A DNA stretch of 64,000 bases from Lujinxingia vulgaris (GCF_007997005.1 NZ_VOSL01000043.1:114753-178752), one strand, 5' to 3'. Shown: positions 1 to 9,671, numbered from the stretch's first letter. Made by a program: numbers and translations. Notes: generated from the sequence alone by a model not told the origin.

Positions 1-1095
1 TACGAGTACCTCAAGAGGGCACGAGCCTCCTTTGAGACCTCGCAGGATCGCCAAGGCCTGAGCGACGCGTTGATCGCCCTGGGCGGAGCCTTGATGGCCC
101 CCTCTCTCAACGCTCCCGACCGCTTCGAGAAAGCCGAGCAAACCCTGCGTGAGGCGCTCGAACTCAAACGCACCATCGGCGACCGCCACGGACTCGCTGA
201 GGCCTTTCGCCAACTCGGCCAGCTCAAGCTGGAGACCGAAGACTTCGCCCAGGCCGAGAGCCTCCTCCAACAAGGCCTCAATATTCACCAGGCCCTGGGC
301 ACGCCTTTCAATATCGGTGCCTCCCATAACGCCATGGGCATCCTCATGGTGATGACCCGCCGCTATGAGCAGGCCGAACGCCACTTCGATGCCGCCGCCG
401 AAGTCTTCGGTCGCATGGGAGACCAGGTCGCAATCTCCCAACCCCTCCTGAACAAAGGCATCGTCCTCATCAACCAACGACGCTTCGCTGAAGCTCAGAC
501 CATCCTCCGCGAGGCTCGCCGACTCAAAGAAAGCCTCGGCACCAGCTGGGGCCTCTTCGACCTGCGAAACAACCTCGCCCTGGTCGATATGTGGCACGGC
601 GAACTCGCCAGCGCGGAAGCCACACTGCGGGAAACACTGCGACACGTCGACGCTCAGGGGACCGCCGAAGATCGCGCCAAGGCACGCAGCCTGATGGGGC
701 TTCTGCAATGCTTCCTGAGCCGTCTGCAAATGGCCGCCCTCGAATTGGGCCGCGCCCGCGCCGACGCCGAAGACCTCGGAATGCCTCGCGTTGAGGTCTT
801 CTGCCAGGCCAACGCCGCATTCTACGCACTCCTGACCGAATCTCACAGCGCCTACGAATCACTCATCGCCGAAGTCGACGGTCACGAGATACTCGCCGAA
901 CTCGACCGCGAGATCTGGCTCGATGTCCTCGGACAACTCGCCACGCACAGCGCCGAACAATCCCCCTCCCGACAGGCCGCCCGTCAACTGCGTGCGGTCG
1001 CCACCATCTGGCAACGCTTCGGACGCGCCGAACACACCCGCAAGCTCCTTACCCTCGCGGAAAAACTCGACGCGGAGTTCGCACCTCGCCACTGA
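1..1095 (+). CDS. TPR-repeat protein, C-terminal part (5' end outside window)
   Basis: The reading frame is open from the first base of the window and ends at TGA 1093-1095, so only the last 364 residues are visible. They are almost wholly helical and contain repeated TPR-like helix pairs with A/G/Y-rich spacing, such as AFRQLGQLKLETEDFAQAE and HNAMGILMVMTRRYEQAERH. Arrays of this kind often form the C-terminal scaffold of large Ser/Thr kinases or AAA-type regulators in myxobacteria-like genomes, but no catalytic domain is visible here, so that is only a possibility. The next gene starts 34 bp downstream on the same strand and may be cotranscribed. Confidence 0.8.
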   Translation, partial: YEYLKRARASFETSQDRQGLSDALIALGGALMAPSLNAPDRFEKAEQTLREALELKRTIGDRHGLAEAFRQLGQLKLETEDFAQAESLLQQGLNIHQALGTPFNIGASHNAMGILMVMTRRYEQAERHFDAAAEVFGRMGDQVAISQPLLNKGIVLINQRRFAEAQTILREARRLKESLGTSWGLFDLRNNLALVDMWHGELASAEATLRETLRHVDAQGTAEDRAKARSLMGLLQCFLSRLQMAALELGRARADAEDLGMPRVEVFCQANAAFYALLTESHSAYESLIAEVDGHEILAELDREIWLDVLGQLATHSAEQSPSRQAARQLRAVATIWQRFGRAEHTRKLLTLAEKLDAEFAPRH

Positions 1096-1129
1096 TCGAT
1101 GCCCCATATTACCCCCCAACGGAGTGATT

Positions 1130-1417
1130 ATGTCCGCTGCCCTCCTCGACGACTCCACCATCCAGTCACGACTCCAAAAGCTCTCCGGCTGGCAACGCGA
1201 AGGCGATGCCATCAAGCGTGAGCTTCACTTCGACAGCTTCATGGACGCGATCGCCTTCATCAACCGCATCGCCCCCCTGGCCGATGACGCCGACCACCAC
1301 CCCGAAATCTTCAACGTCTACGACCGCGTCGAACTCACCCTCACCACCCACGACGCCGGCGGTCTCACCACCAAAGATTTCGACCTCGCCGAAGCCATCG
1401 ACGCCGTCGTCGACTGA
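1130..1417 (+). CDS. phhB: pterin-4a-carbinolamine dehydratase
   Basis: This 95-residue protein has the usual length and motif of the PCD/DCoH family: the dehydratase motif His56-His57-Pro58 in DDADHHPEIFNVYDRV, then His74 in LTTHDAG and an Asp further on (TKDFDLAEAID). The family dehydrates 4a-hydroxytetrahydropterin and so recycles the cofactor of aromatic amino-acid hydroxylases. ATG 1130 is chosen because it follows GGAG (1121-1124) and gives the standard family N-terminus; longer in-frame starts lie inside the upstream gene. No phenylalanine hydroxylase is visible nearby, so the protein may act with an unlinked hydroxylase or in molybdopterin-related metabolism. Confidence 0.93.
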   Translation: MSAALLDDSTIQSRLQKLSGWQREGDAIKRELHFDSFMDAIAFINRIAPLADDADHHPEIFNVYDRVELTLTTHDAGGLTTKDFDLAEAIDAVVD

Positions 1418-1433
1418 TTCATACGCCCCCGCT

Positions 1434-1458
1434 CCGCTCCCCACCTCCCCGGGAGCGG
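1434..1458 (+). terminator. hairpin after phhB, weak terminator candidate
   Basis: Arms CCGCTCCC (1434-1441) and GGGAGCGG (1451-1458) pair perfectly around a 9-nt loop, 16 nt after the phhB stop codon. There is no T-tract, so termination is uncertain. Confidence 0.35.
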
Positions 1459-1498
1459 CGCTCCGACGCTCCACGCCTCCCCTCCCTCCTCTCCCGCG

Positions 1499-1792
1499 TG
1501 TGGTGAACGCTTCAAGCCGTCAGATCTCTCACCCGCCGAGATTGTGAACAGATCGAGCCCCTCGAATCTCTCACCTGCCGAGGTTGTGAACAGATCGAGC
1601 CCCTCGAATCTCTCACCTGCCGAGGTTGTGAACAGATCGAGCCTCTCGAATCTCTCACCTGCCGAGGTTGTGAACAGATCGAGCCCCTCGAATCTCTCAC
1701 CTGCCGAGGTTGTGAACAGATCGAGCCCCTTGAATCTCGGACGTGTTGAGGTTTTGAAGCGAATCAGGTCCATGCATCCCTCGACCACCGAT
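1499..1792. repeat. 42-bp tandem repeat array, about seven units
   Basis: Seven consecutive 42-bp units occupy 1499-1540, 1541-1582, 1583-1624, 1625-1666, 1667-1708, 1709-1750 and 1751-1792. The four central units are almost identical and begin with [AG]TTGTGAACAGATCGAGC; the first, sixth and seventh are increasingly degenerate. The period is a multiple of three, so several frames stay open through the array on both strands and encode 14-residue repeats. None of these frames has a convincing ribosome-binding site or non-repeat body, so I treat the array as non-coding. There are no unique spacers, so it is not CRISPR. A second array with the same period lies at 32891-33100. Confidence 0.9.
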
Positions 1793-1950
1793 GTTGTGCA
1801 CATAGCTGGTCGCGCCGCTCACTCGCCGGTCGGGGATGTGGACGGTAAGAACCACTCATATCGCTGGTTTGCCGGGGTATTGCCCTACTTCGAGTCGACG
1901 CGTCCCCGGGAGGCGGAGGTTATGTAGGGAGGGTGAAGCCGAGGTCCGCC

Positions 1951-1986
1951 GGGAATGGGGACTGGGGGGGAGTGAGGAGGGGCGGG
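1951..1986 (+). other. G-tract cluster, possible G-quadruplex
   Basis: Five runs of three or more G occur within 36 bases on the + strand (GGG, GGGG, GGGGGGG, GGGG and GGG at 1951-1986). This is enough for a four-tract quadruplex with short loops. It lies in the gene-free stretch 1418-2111, which otherwise holds only the tandem array and the terminator at 2046. Confidence 0.45.
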
Positions 1987-2045
1987 CAGGAGTGGATGTG
2001 GAGGTGGGCGCATGGTGAATGGCGAGGCGTCAACGCTAAAAGAAA

Positions 2046-2073
2046 GCCCCGTAAGCCGGAGGGCTTACGGGGC
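2046..2073 (-). terminator. rho-independent terminator of the 2112-2927 gene
   Basis: GCCCCGTAAGCC (2046-2057) and GGCTTACGGGGC (2062-2073) form a perfect 12-bp stem with a GGAG loop. On the minus strand it is followed by TTTCTTTT. It sits 38 bp beyond the stop of the minus-strand gene at 2112-2927. Confidence 0.9.
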
Positions 2074-2111
2074 GAACTCAAACCACTCTGCGCCGTCACA
2101 CAGGGGTAAGA

Positions 2112-2927
2112 TCAGGCCTCAGACTCCGAGATAGCGGGGACATCTGAGGGCGGATCCTCATCGCTCGCGTCGAGAACTTCACCGGTACCGGGGTCAACAT
2201 CCACATGTTTGCGGTGGCGTCGGTAGTACCGGGAGAGGAGGTCGAGCTGGCGATGGTACTCGGTGAGCAGGGACGCTCGAAGTTCCGGGTTATCGGCGTA
2301 ATTCGCGAGAACCTGGAAGATAACCGCGGCGAAAGCATCTCGCGCGACAGCATCGCTCTCCTTGACCTCGCTGAAGGTGCAGGGCTCGACCCGTTCGGCG
2401 AGGAGTTCTCGCGCGAAGCGAGGGAGGAGGCCGCGGAGCTGAGTACGATGGCGCGTCAGACCGAGCAACTCGATATGACGCGCCAGATCGCTATCGAAGC
2501 GCTCCAGAAGCACGCGCCCATCGGCGAGTTGATCTTCGAAGGACTGGCGTGTCAGGGGAGCGATACCTTTGGGAGCGACCTCCCGGATGAACTCTTTGGC
2601 AGCGCGAGCGACCTCATCATCACCCACGGCCTGACCTTGAGCGACGGTGCACATGCCGGTGAGAACTTCACCGACTTTTGCATCGAGTTCAACCGAGTCG
2701 CCGCGAGCGCGGGAGTGTTGGGACTTGTGGATTTCGTAGCGCCCCTGAATACGGCGCGCCTGGCGATTGGAATCAAGTGCCGTGTCACAACGCATCATCA
2801 GTGCGTCGTCACCCATCTGCGAGGCAAGCGCCTGGATGGACTCGAGCGTAAAGATTCTACGCCCGGCGGGGAGCACCTTCCCGTTGAGGTAGGTGCGTAG
2901 GGGTTCTTGTGTCACTGACTCCTCCAT
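2112..2927 (-). CDS. hypothetical protein, cytoplasmic, helical
   Basis: This protein of about 271 residues has no signal peptide or membrane segment. Residues 60-235 look mainly helical and are rich in Arg, Glu and Leu; the C-terminus is an acidic low-complexity tail (GTGEVLDASDEDPPSDVPA). I do not recognise a family. ATG 2927 has no Shine-Dalgarno sequence. A GTG four codons later (2915) has GGAGG five bases upstream and may be the true start. The gene is alone between its own terminator (2046-2073) and the terminator of the next minus-strand gene (3149-3179), so it is probably monocistronic. Confidence 0.7.
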   Translation of the reverse strand: MEESVTQEPLRTYLNGKVLPAGRRIFTLESIQALASQMGDDALMMRCDTALDSNRQARRIQGRYEIHKSQHSRARGDSVELDAKVGEVLTGMCTVAQGQAVGDDEVARAAKEFIREVAPKGIAPLTRQSFEDQLADGRVLLERFDSDLARHIELLGLTRHRTQLRGLLPRFARELLAERVEPCTFSEVKESDAVARDAFAAVIFQVLANYADNPELRASLLTEYHRQLDLLSRYYRRHRKHVDVDPGTGEVLDASDEDPPSDVPAISESEA

Positions 2928-3148
2928 GTTTGAGAAATGGAATAGAAGTGAACAGCTGTCGACGTGCCTGTCGCGACGGCGCGAAGCGGCAACAACGAGA
3001 GGTCCCCCAGCGGTACGGCATGTGGTGAGATTGTGATCACCCTAGCACTGTGACATCACGAAGAAAAGAGTTCTGCGCTCACCCCTGTCAAAAACCTACC
3101 TCGTTCTGCCACGACGCCTCTATTCATCCGACAAGACATCAACGAAGA

Positions 3149-3179
3149 AAGCCCCCGAGGCACGGGACCTCGGGGGCTT
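3149..3179 (-). terminator. rho-independent terminator of the 3229-5184 lipoprotein gene
   Basis: AAGCCCCCGAGG (3149-3160) pairs with CCTCGGGGGCTT (3168-3179) around a 7-nt loop, with CTTTCTTC following on the minus strand. It is the only clear structure in the 301-bp gap 2928-3228, which must also hold the promoter of the 2112-2927 gene. Confidence 0.85.
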
Positions 3180-3228
3180 ATCGCCGGCGCCGCGCGCGCC
3201 CTATCTACGCGCCACCAACGACCGCGAG

Positions 3229-5184
3229 TCAGCGCGTGCCGAAGTCACGCCAGTCTTCGGCGAGGTCGTTGACGGTTGCGGTCGCGGCATCTGAGGCGCA
3301 TTGGTCGGCGAGGGTATCGAGGGCCGTCGCCAGTTCATTGGCGAGCGTCGGAGTCTGGGCGGGAGGGTCAGAGAGCGAGGCGAACTCTCCCAGGCCGAGG
3401 ATGGACCACTCCCGCGCGGTGAAGAGACAGGCATCCATCGCTTCCAACGCTGTGGGCACATGGGACGTGGGCACCGCGGGAGGCGACATCAGCGCGTCGC
3501 CGCCCCACTGCACGCGTACCAGGCCTTGCCCCGGGGCGAACGAGGCGTGCGCAAAGATGCGCGGCGAGCCCAGGTTCGCGATGGCGTTGAGCCCCATGAT
3601 GGCCATCGGGGTCAACGCGGCCGAGTCGACCGTCTGCAGGATCTGGTAGATCTGACGGAGGTCGACAAAGGCATCGACCCCCGCGGCGACCTCGCGCTCA
3701 CCCTGCGCGAACACCTCCTCTGTCGGCGCCGCGGAGGAGGCCATCAGTTCGAGGCGATCGGCGTGCTCCGCGATCTCGATCGCCACGGGCGTTCCCAGGG
3801 GGTTGAGGGCCAGTCGGGCGAACTCCTCAAAGGGCTCGCGGGGTGCATCGACCGGAAGGTTCAACCCCAGCGCAGTGACGAGTTGTCCGTCTCGAGCACC
3901 GAGGACTTGCAGCCAGAGACCGCGGACCAGACCGAACTCGGCCGGGGTGGTTTGCTCACCGACAAAGCGGTCAAAGAGCGCATAGCCGGTGATCGGTGAA
4001 CGAAGCACGCCGAGTGGAAAACCCCAGGCGGAGTCACGGGTCTGCCCCTCGACCATGCGCTTGAACGTCGCGTCCTCCATCCCTGCGATATCCCGGGCCC
4101 AGCGCGGCGTCTTGTGCGCTTCGATGGCGTTGGTGAGATCGAGACCAAAGTGAACATCCAGGGCGACCTGCTCCGCCTGGCGAGCGCGCATCGGGGCGCT
4201 CTGCGCCACGGCATCGACCAGGGACTGACCGTACTCCGTCAACGAGGCGACCGCGTCGAGGGTCAGCACGTCATCTTGCTGGGAGAGCAGCAGCGCGAGG
4301 TCTTCGGACTCGGCAACCTCGGGACTATCGAAGCTGAACTCCTGGGCGGTCGCGGCGATCTCGTTCGCCAGAATGCTCTCGATTCGCTGCTCTTCGGCGG
4401 GAGTGCGGGGGATGAGCAAGGTCGAGCCGAGCTCGATGAGCGCGAGCTGGTCGAAGAGCCCCCTCATCTGGCCGTAGATGGCGAAGGGCGCATCGCGTCC
4501 GCTGAACGCAGCCCACGCAGGCGAATCAAGCTCCGATGAGAGCCCTTCGACCACTGGCGATGCCTGCGGCCAGGGGGTGATCTCGGGAGAGATGATGCCG
4601 GCCGCGTAATCGATCACGAGGAAGTCGCCCCGAGGGGTCGCGGTGTACTCGCCACCATAGCGCTGAGCGATCTGAACACTGGCCTTCTCAGCGTCGGCGA
4701 CCGGCAACAGCGCACGAACGTGAAAGGCCTCTGGAAAACCGAGGTCTGTGGAAGCGAGCAGCTCAGGGCTGGCTGTGCGTAGGCTCTCAATCGCGCTTTC
4801 GAAACCCGCGCGCGAGGTTGCCAGGTACATCGAGCGGGAGTGGTCGAGGCCCTCAATCGGCTCCACGCCCCCCTGATGGCTGAGGATCTCTGCGATGAAA
4901 GGAAGATCGAGGATCAGCCCCTGGGAGATGCTCTGAGGCAGGGGAGATTGATGATAGAGCTTGCGAAACCCCTCAATGTTGTACGCCGCGACCACGAGTG
5001 TATCGGTGGGAAGAAGGCGCGAGAGCTGCTCATGCGTCGGCAGGCCACCAAGCTCCTCAGCCGTTGCCGAAGGTTGCTCAGACGGAGCGGGATCCGGCGA
5101 GTGAGGTTTGCATGCAGCGAGCGCCAGCCCGCAGCCGATTAAGGCGGCGCAATAGGAAGGCGACCAGGCGAAAAAACGCGACAT
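3229..5184 (-). CDS. large lipoprotein of unknown function
   Basis: Translation is assigned to ATG 5184 (MSRFFAWSPSYC), preceded by CTGGAGCTC as Shine-Dalgarno; the frame stays open a further 45 codons upstream without a better start. The 651-residue product has a type II signal peptide with lipobox LALAAC, then a Pro/Ser/Glu linker and a long globular domain. Its first part (LLPTDTLVVAAYNIEGFRKL) is reminiscent of families of extracytoplasmic proteins of unknown function. No catalytic motif is visible. It is divergent from the lipoprotein gene at 5430, and the 245-bp gap between them should contain both promoters. Confidence 0.8.
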   Translation of the reverse strand: MSRFFAWSPSYCAALIGCGLALAACKPHSPDPAPSEQPSATAEELGGLPTHEQLSRLLPTDTLVVAAYNIEGFRKLYHQSPLPQSISQGLILDLPFIAEILSHQGGVEPIEGLDHSRSMYLATSRAGFESAIESLRTASPELLASTDLGFPEAFHVRALLPVADAEKASVQIAQRYGGEYTATPRGDFLVIDYAAGIISPEITPWPQASPVVEGLSSELDSPAWAAFSGRDAPFAIYGQMRGLFDQLALIELGSTLLIPRTPAEEQRIESILANEIAATAQEFSFDSPEVAESEDLALLLSQQDDVLTLDAVASLTEYGQSLVDAVAQSAPMRARQAEQVALDVHFGLDLTNAIEAHKTPRWARDIAGMEDATFKRMVEGQTRDSAWGFPLGVLRSPITGYALFDRFVGEQTTPAEFGLVRGLWLQVLGARDGQLVTALGLNLPVDAPREPFEEFARLALNPLGTPVAIEIAEHADRLELMASSAAPTEEVFAQGEREVAAGVDAFVDLRQIYQILQTVDSAALTPMAIMGLNAIANLGSPRIFAHASFAPGQGLVRVQWGGDALMSPPAVPTSHVPTALEAMDACLFTAREWSILGLGEFASLSDPPAQTPTLANELATALDTLADQCASDAATATVNDLAEDWRDFGTR

Positions 5185-5429
5185 ATGAGCTCCAGGTTTC
5201 GTCGGTCCATCGAATCCACAGTTCAGGCAACGCGGCGATGGTAATGAGTTCGGGACCGCATTCAAGGTGGTGTGTTCGTATCCGTGCAGGAGAGTGACCA
5301 CGCGGTCGATGAATTTCATTCGTTCGGGGCATCAAGACATGCTAACTTTACGCCCTGTTACGGAAGACGAATTCAACACGGGCGCACCTCAGGTGGAGGC
5401 GTCGTCCCTGGACGCGTTGGAGATGTGTG

Positions 5430-8400
5430 ATGCGCATGCAGATGTCGGGTCGGTTGTTGTGGGGGGCGCTGCTCCTTTCTCCTGTGTTGTGGTCATGTGG
5501 CGATGGTCCGGAGGACACATCGACGCCGATGGAGACGACCTACACCTGGCGAGATGCGCCGATGCGCTGCTACTCGTCGGTGCACGCCTACGAGTTGCAT
5601 GACGTGGGCGACCGGATCGCGATCAGCTACCAGCCTCGTCGCCAGAACGTGGTCAACGTCTCGATGGCGTTTCTTACACTTCTGACTGAGGACGAAGGTC
5701 GATCTTTTACCCGGCCCGTGGCGACGATGGTCAAGCCCAACGAAGCCGTATACCGGGGACCGCTGGAAGCGACGAATCAGAGCACCCACGGGATCTTTGA
5801 GCTCGGTCGGGGGCTCTACATGAGCACGGTGGGCGTAGCGGGGACGAGCCGACTGCCGGGGCCGGTGCAAGAGTACAGCGATCGGGACTGGCTGGTCTTC
5901 TTTGATGAGGATGGCGAGGCGGAAGACGTCTTCGCGATTGGAGAGCGCGTGGATTTGCCCTCTGGCGAGCGTGCGGCGCGGGTGTGGCGCTACGGCGATG
6001 TGACCGTGGCCGAGGCGGGGATGTGGCTGTGGGCGTCGATCGACGGCGGACCGTGGGAGGTTGCGGGGTGGCGCCCCGTTACACGAGATGTCTACCCAAA
6101 CGTTCGGGCCACCGAGACGGTCAGCGCGAGGACGGACCTGGCGATTATCAAGGATTTTGGGAACGGGGACTTTTACAGCGTGCGCCCGGGGGAGCCGCCG
6201 CAGGTAATCGCTAACGTGGGGAGGCGCGTCGTGGACGTGGGCCTCTGGGGCGATTCGCTTGTCGTTGTGGCCGGGGGGCCCACCGGGCAGAGCGAGCGTC
6301 CGGTCAGGCTGCAGCTGTGGGCGATACCGCTGGGAGATGGCGAGGTACGGCAGTGGCCATGGCCGACGGGCGTGTCGACCAACGTCGGGTTTCGCGAAGG
6401 GGAGGACGGAACCCTGTGGATTCACACCCGAGTACCGGCAGAGTCCGGTGATGAGCCGGCGGTGATGCGATTGAGCGAGGATTCCGAACTCCTTGAGCGG
6501 CTGCGTCTGGACTTTGAAGCGGCGCCCTTTGACGGGGTGCCCGCGGTCTTGCCCCGCGATGATGGTGGGCTGCTTTTTGTCGCGCGCACACGCAAGGAGC
6601 GCGAGCACCGGGGCACAGAGTACTTCGGAAGCACGATGTTCTGCCGCGTGGGTCCGGATGTGGAACAGGGCGTTGAGCCGATGGCCTTCGGGACTCTGGA
6701 CGAGGTGGTGGCCGAGCCGGGTGTGATGCATCGCGTGGCGCGTGTCAGCGCGGGCAGCTCCGTGGCGGACCGCTTTGTGCGGACCCCGGCGGGCACGGTG
6801 TTCGCGACCTCCGACGGCGCGGCCTACGCGGGACCACCGGATTACGACGCGCTCCCCTTGCTGGAGGTGCCGCCGGCCGACCCGGCCCTGGCCGACCTTG
6901 TTGGCTATTCGGTGCGGACCTTTCTTCACTACAACGACACGGTATTTATCACGACGGCGTGGGCGCCCTCCTCGCTTCTGGAGCCGCCTCCCACACAGCG
7001 CGTGCGCGTCAACCTTGTCGATCCGGCGTTGAGTCAGCGAAGTTCGATGGGGTTCGGAAAAGACCAGATCTTCACGTATCAGGAGGTCTTCGACGCGCAG
7101 CTTGCTGCGACTGCGTCGGGCACCTTCTTCTTATCGGAGCTGACCCGGGCGCGTATCAGCGATCGGGTCCAGTGGCCGGGCAACCTCGTGGTGGGTCGCC
7201 GCCAGGGGTATGCGTTCGATCGGGGGTATTCCTATGCGCGAGCGCTTCGCGCGCAGGACGGTCCGACCTGGGTTGCCCGATTTACAAGCTACGAGGGCCG
7301 CGTTCCCGATGTGGAGGAGTGCACCTACGCCGAGGAGCCACCGGAGTACTGCATCGCCCTCGAAGATGCAGATATTGTGGCGGCGCGGGTCAACGACCTC
7401 GGGGATCTTTACGCGCTGGACTACCGCCACGGGCGAGTCCTTCTGTTGGAGGCGCAGAGTCGTCAGGCGCAGGTCATCGCCACCGGCTTTGTCTCCCCGG
7501 CGGACATCCGGCTCACCCAACATCAGGGGCAGGACGTCGTGCTCGTGTACGACGGCGACATCTGGGCCTTTTCGCCCGACACCGCCACCCTTGCCACACG
7601 CCAGCATCGCTCCGGCGCTCAGAGCAGCGGGTCCGGCGATCTCGCGCGGGCCTCGTCATGTGAGACAGGACAGCCCTGCGTGGACCTTAAGGCTTTCGGT
7701 GGGGTGCTACGCGGCGAGGGGCGCTTGTGCATTCCAGGGGTTGAGTTTGGTGAGTCGGGGACGCTGCGCTTTGAACGGGACGTGATCGATGCGGACTGGT
7801 CGGCAACGGAGGTGTGCTTTGACGCTGCGCAGCTGGAGGGGCGCAACGGACAGCTTACGCTCACGCGCGCCGACGGCTTGAGGCCTCCGGCGGTGCCCTA
7901 CTACGGCCCCAGTCTAATCTTCGGAATCGATGTGCCGGACCCCCTGACGGCAACCTCGCCGATCACCTTCCGGGGAACGAACCTGATGGGCGGCTACGGG
8001 CTGCTGGTCAGCGGAGGCTCGATGGTGAGCGCGAGCGATGACGCGATCGAGGTGCTTGCGCGCCACAGCGGCGTGGTTTCGGTGTTTCGAGATGGCGAGG
8101 CGCTCGCGAATCAGCCGGTCGAGGTGATTCCGACGGTAGCGAAGAGCTGCGTTTCGGGTCCGGGCCAGCCCTGCGAGATGGTGCTTACGGGCATGCCCAC
8201 GGCCACCGGAGAGGTGCGCGTCGGTGGTGAGGTCGCTGAGATGTTGCGATGGGACCCGCCCTATATGCGATTCGCGTGGCCCGAGTCATTGGAGCCCGGA
8301 GAGCACCCCCTGGCCCTGCAGGTTGACGGCGGCGTGATGGAGGCATCTGTGACACTGCTCCCCGCGGCGATTGACGTGTTGAGCGCCAACGCGCCCCTGC

Positions 8401-9611
8401 CTACAACCTACGATCGATCGCTGACGCCGCCGATCGTCTCCGAGCTCGGGCTTATTTCGCCGGTTCGCATCTTCTATGGTCCCTCACCGGTGACCGCGAT
8501 CGCCAGCATCACCAGTCGTGGTGCGCAGAGCCACCAGGTTGATAACCTGAGCAACACGGCGTCGCTGGGGGTGGTCAGCGATGGGACGCAGACCCTTGGT
8601 ATCGGCAACATGCCCGGCGGTGTCACGATAACGCGGCTGGGACCGCCCACGGACCAGTTTTATGCGTTGAGCTGGGAGCCCCTTGGACTTCTCTCCAGCA
8701 GTGATGGTTCGCATCTGGGAGTGTTCTCCGGCGCGGGGTTTGTGGATGGCGAGCTCGTTGTGGTGCTGCGCACCAACCTCAACACCACGCGCGCGGTCGT
8801 CGTTGATCTGGAGACGATGACGACGCGTCTCTTAGGGGAGTTACCCGGGGCCTACGGGACCCGATCCGGAGGTGCGGTGATCACGGCGCATGGCAGCTGG
8901 GTCAATGAGACTGGCGTCTTCGCGGGCAACTGCTACGCCAATGAGGGGAGCGCGCAGCTCTATCACCTTCGTCTGAGCCGCGAGGCAGGGGAGCTGGTGT
9001 CGGAAGGCCCCTTCGTCCTCAAGAACGATACGACGAGCCTGGTGGCGTGCGACGTCATCGAGGGTGGGTTCGCCTGGGTGGAGGGCGCGGGGTCCGTCGC
9101 ACGCATCTATGCCTGGGATTCGGCCGCCGGGGAACAACTCGCTGGCCCGGTCTTACCCCCTGAGTTTCCCGGGATGGGGCCAAGCGCGGAGGGCGACCTG
9201 CCCTCGGTACTCGATGTAGCGAAGACCGACGATGACTGGCTGGTAATGCTCGCGGATCGTGAGGGCGAAGATCGCGGTGCGTACCTGGCACGCTGGGACG
9301 CGACCACAGAGGCGTGGTCGATCGGTGAACCCTTCGGGATTTCCGCGCAGACACAAGAGGGGAGCCTGTGTGTGGGGCCTCTTCCGGCCGGGCAATGTGA
9401 CGAGGGAATCGGTCGCTACGGCTGTAGCCCGGCCGCCTGCCCTGTGTCGCCCATCGGACAGGTTCCGAACGCCGAGGTGGTGGTGTACTACGGTGATATG
9501 CTGGTCGAGGACGAGGCCGTGCACGTCTTCTACCAGGTGGTCGATGAAGGCCGCGATCTGTCGCGAGCCGGAGGCATTGAAGCGCAGTATCAAAAGGTGC
9601 CGATGCCTTGA
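5430..9611 (+). CDS. very large lipoprotein, probably beta-propeller and TIG-like
   Basis: ATG 5430 is preferred because GGAG lies at 5419-5422; GTG 5427 and ATG 5436 or 5442 are alternatives. The roughly 1393-residue protein starts with a lipoprotein signal peptide (lipobox around VLWSC). It continues with many short beta-rich, Asp/Gly-containing segments typical of beta-propeller or beta-sandwich exoproteins. Near two thirds of its length a stretch (PCEMVLTGMPTATGEVRVGG) resembles an IPT/TIG-type beta sandwich. Paired cysteines occur in several places (CSPAACP, CETGQPC), which fits an oxidising compartment. No enzyme motif is seen. The gene ends at its own terminator (9672-9697), so it appears monocistronic. 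Surface exposure is inferred. Confidence 0.85.
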   Translation: MRMQMSGRLLWGALLLSPVLWSCGDGPEDTSTPMETTYTWRDAPMRCYSSVHAYELHDVGDRIAISYQPRRQNVVNVSMAFLTLLTEDEGRSFTRPVATMVKPNEAVYRGPLEATNQSTHGIFELGRGLYMSTVGVAGTSRLPGPVQEYSDRDWLVFFDEDGEAEDVFAIGERVDLPSGERAARVWRYGDVTVAEAGMWLWASIDGGPWEVAGWRPVTRDVYPNVRATETVSARTDLAIIKDFGNGDFYSVRPGEPPQVIANVGRRVVDVGLWGDSLVVVAGGPTGQSERPVRLQLWAIPLGDGEVRQWPWPTGVSTNVGFREGEDGTLWIHTRVPAESGDEPAVMRLSEDSELLERLRLDFEAAPFDGVPAVLPRDDGGLLFVARTRKEREHRGTEYFGSTMFCRVGPDVEQGVEPMAFGTLDEVVAEPGVMHRVARVSAGSSVADRFVRTPAGTVFATSDGAAYAGPPDYDALPLLEVPPADPALADLVGYSVRTFLHYNDTVFITTAWAPSSLLEPPPTQRVRVNLVDPALSQRSSMGFGKDQIFTYQEVFDAQLAATASGTFFLSELTRARISDRVQWPGNLVVGRRQGYAFDRGYSYARALRAQDGPTWVARFTSYEGRVPDVEECTYAEEPPEYCIALEDADIVAARVNDLGDLYALDYRHGRVLLLEAQSRQAQVIATGFVSPADIRLTQHQGQDVVLVYDGDIWAFSPDTATLATRQHRSGAQSSGSGDLARASSCETGQPCVDLKAFGGVLRGEGRLCIPGVEFGESGTLRFERDVIDADWSATEVCFDAAQLEGRNGQLTLTRADGLRPPAVPYYGPSLIFGIDVPDPLTATSPITFRGTNLMGGYGLLVSGGSMVSASDDAIEVLARHSGVVSVFRDGEALANQPVEVIPTVAKSCVSGPGQPCEMVLTGMPTATGEVRVGGEVAEMLRWDPPYMRFAWPESLEPGEHPLALQVDGGVMEASVTLLPAAIDVLSANAPLPTTYDRSLTPPIVSELGLISPVRIFYGPSPVTAIASITSRGAQSHQVDNLSNTASLGVVSDGTQTLGIGNMPGGVTITRLGPPTDQFYALSWEPLGLLSSSDGSHLGVFSGAGFVDGELVVVLRTNLNTTRAVVVDLETMTTRLLGELPGAYGTRSGGAVITAHGSWVNETGVFAGNCYANEGSAQLYHLRLSREAGELVSEGPFVLKNDTTSLVACDVIEGGFAWVEGAGSVARIYAWDSAAGEQLAGPVLPPEFPGMGPSAEGDLPSVLDVAKTDDDWLVMLADREGEDRGAYLARWDATTEAWSIGEPFGISAQTQEGSLCVGPLPAGQCDEGIGRYGCSPAACPVSPIGQVPNAEVVVYYGDMLVEDEAVHVFYQVVDEGRDLSRAGGIEAQYQKVPMP

Positions 9612-9671
9612 CCCTTCGCGGAGGTCGGGGGCAGCGACGCGACACGCGCAACACCACACCCCGCGAAGACG

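Noticed and set aside
1499-1792. CRISPR array
   Set aside because: Units are adjacent with no unique spacers, and no cas genes are in the window. The same applies to 32891-33100.
1318-1927. Overlapping open frames on both strands through the 42-bp array, encoding 14-residue repeats
   Set aside because: The period is divisible by three, so any stop-free unit stays open. No frame has a Shine-Dalgarno or a non-repeat domain, and the minus frame runs back into phhB.
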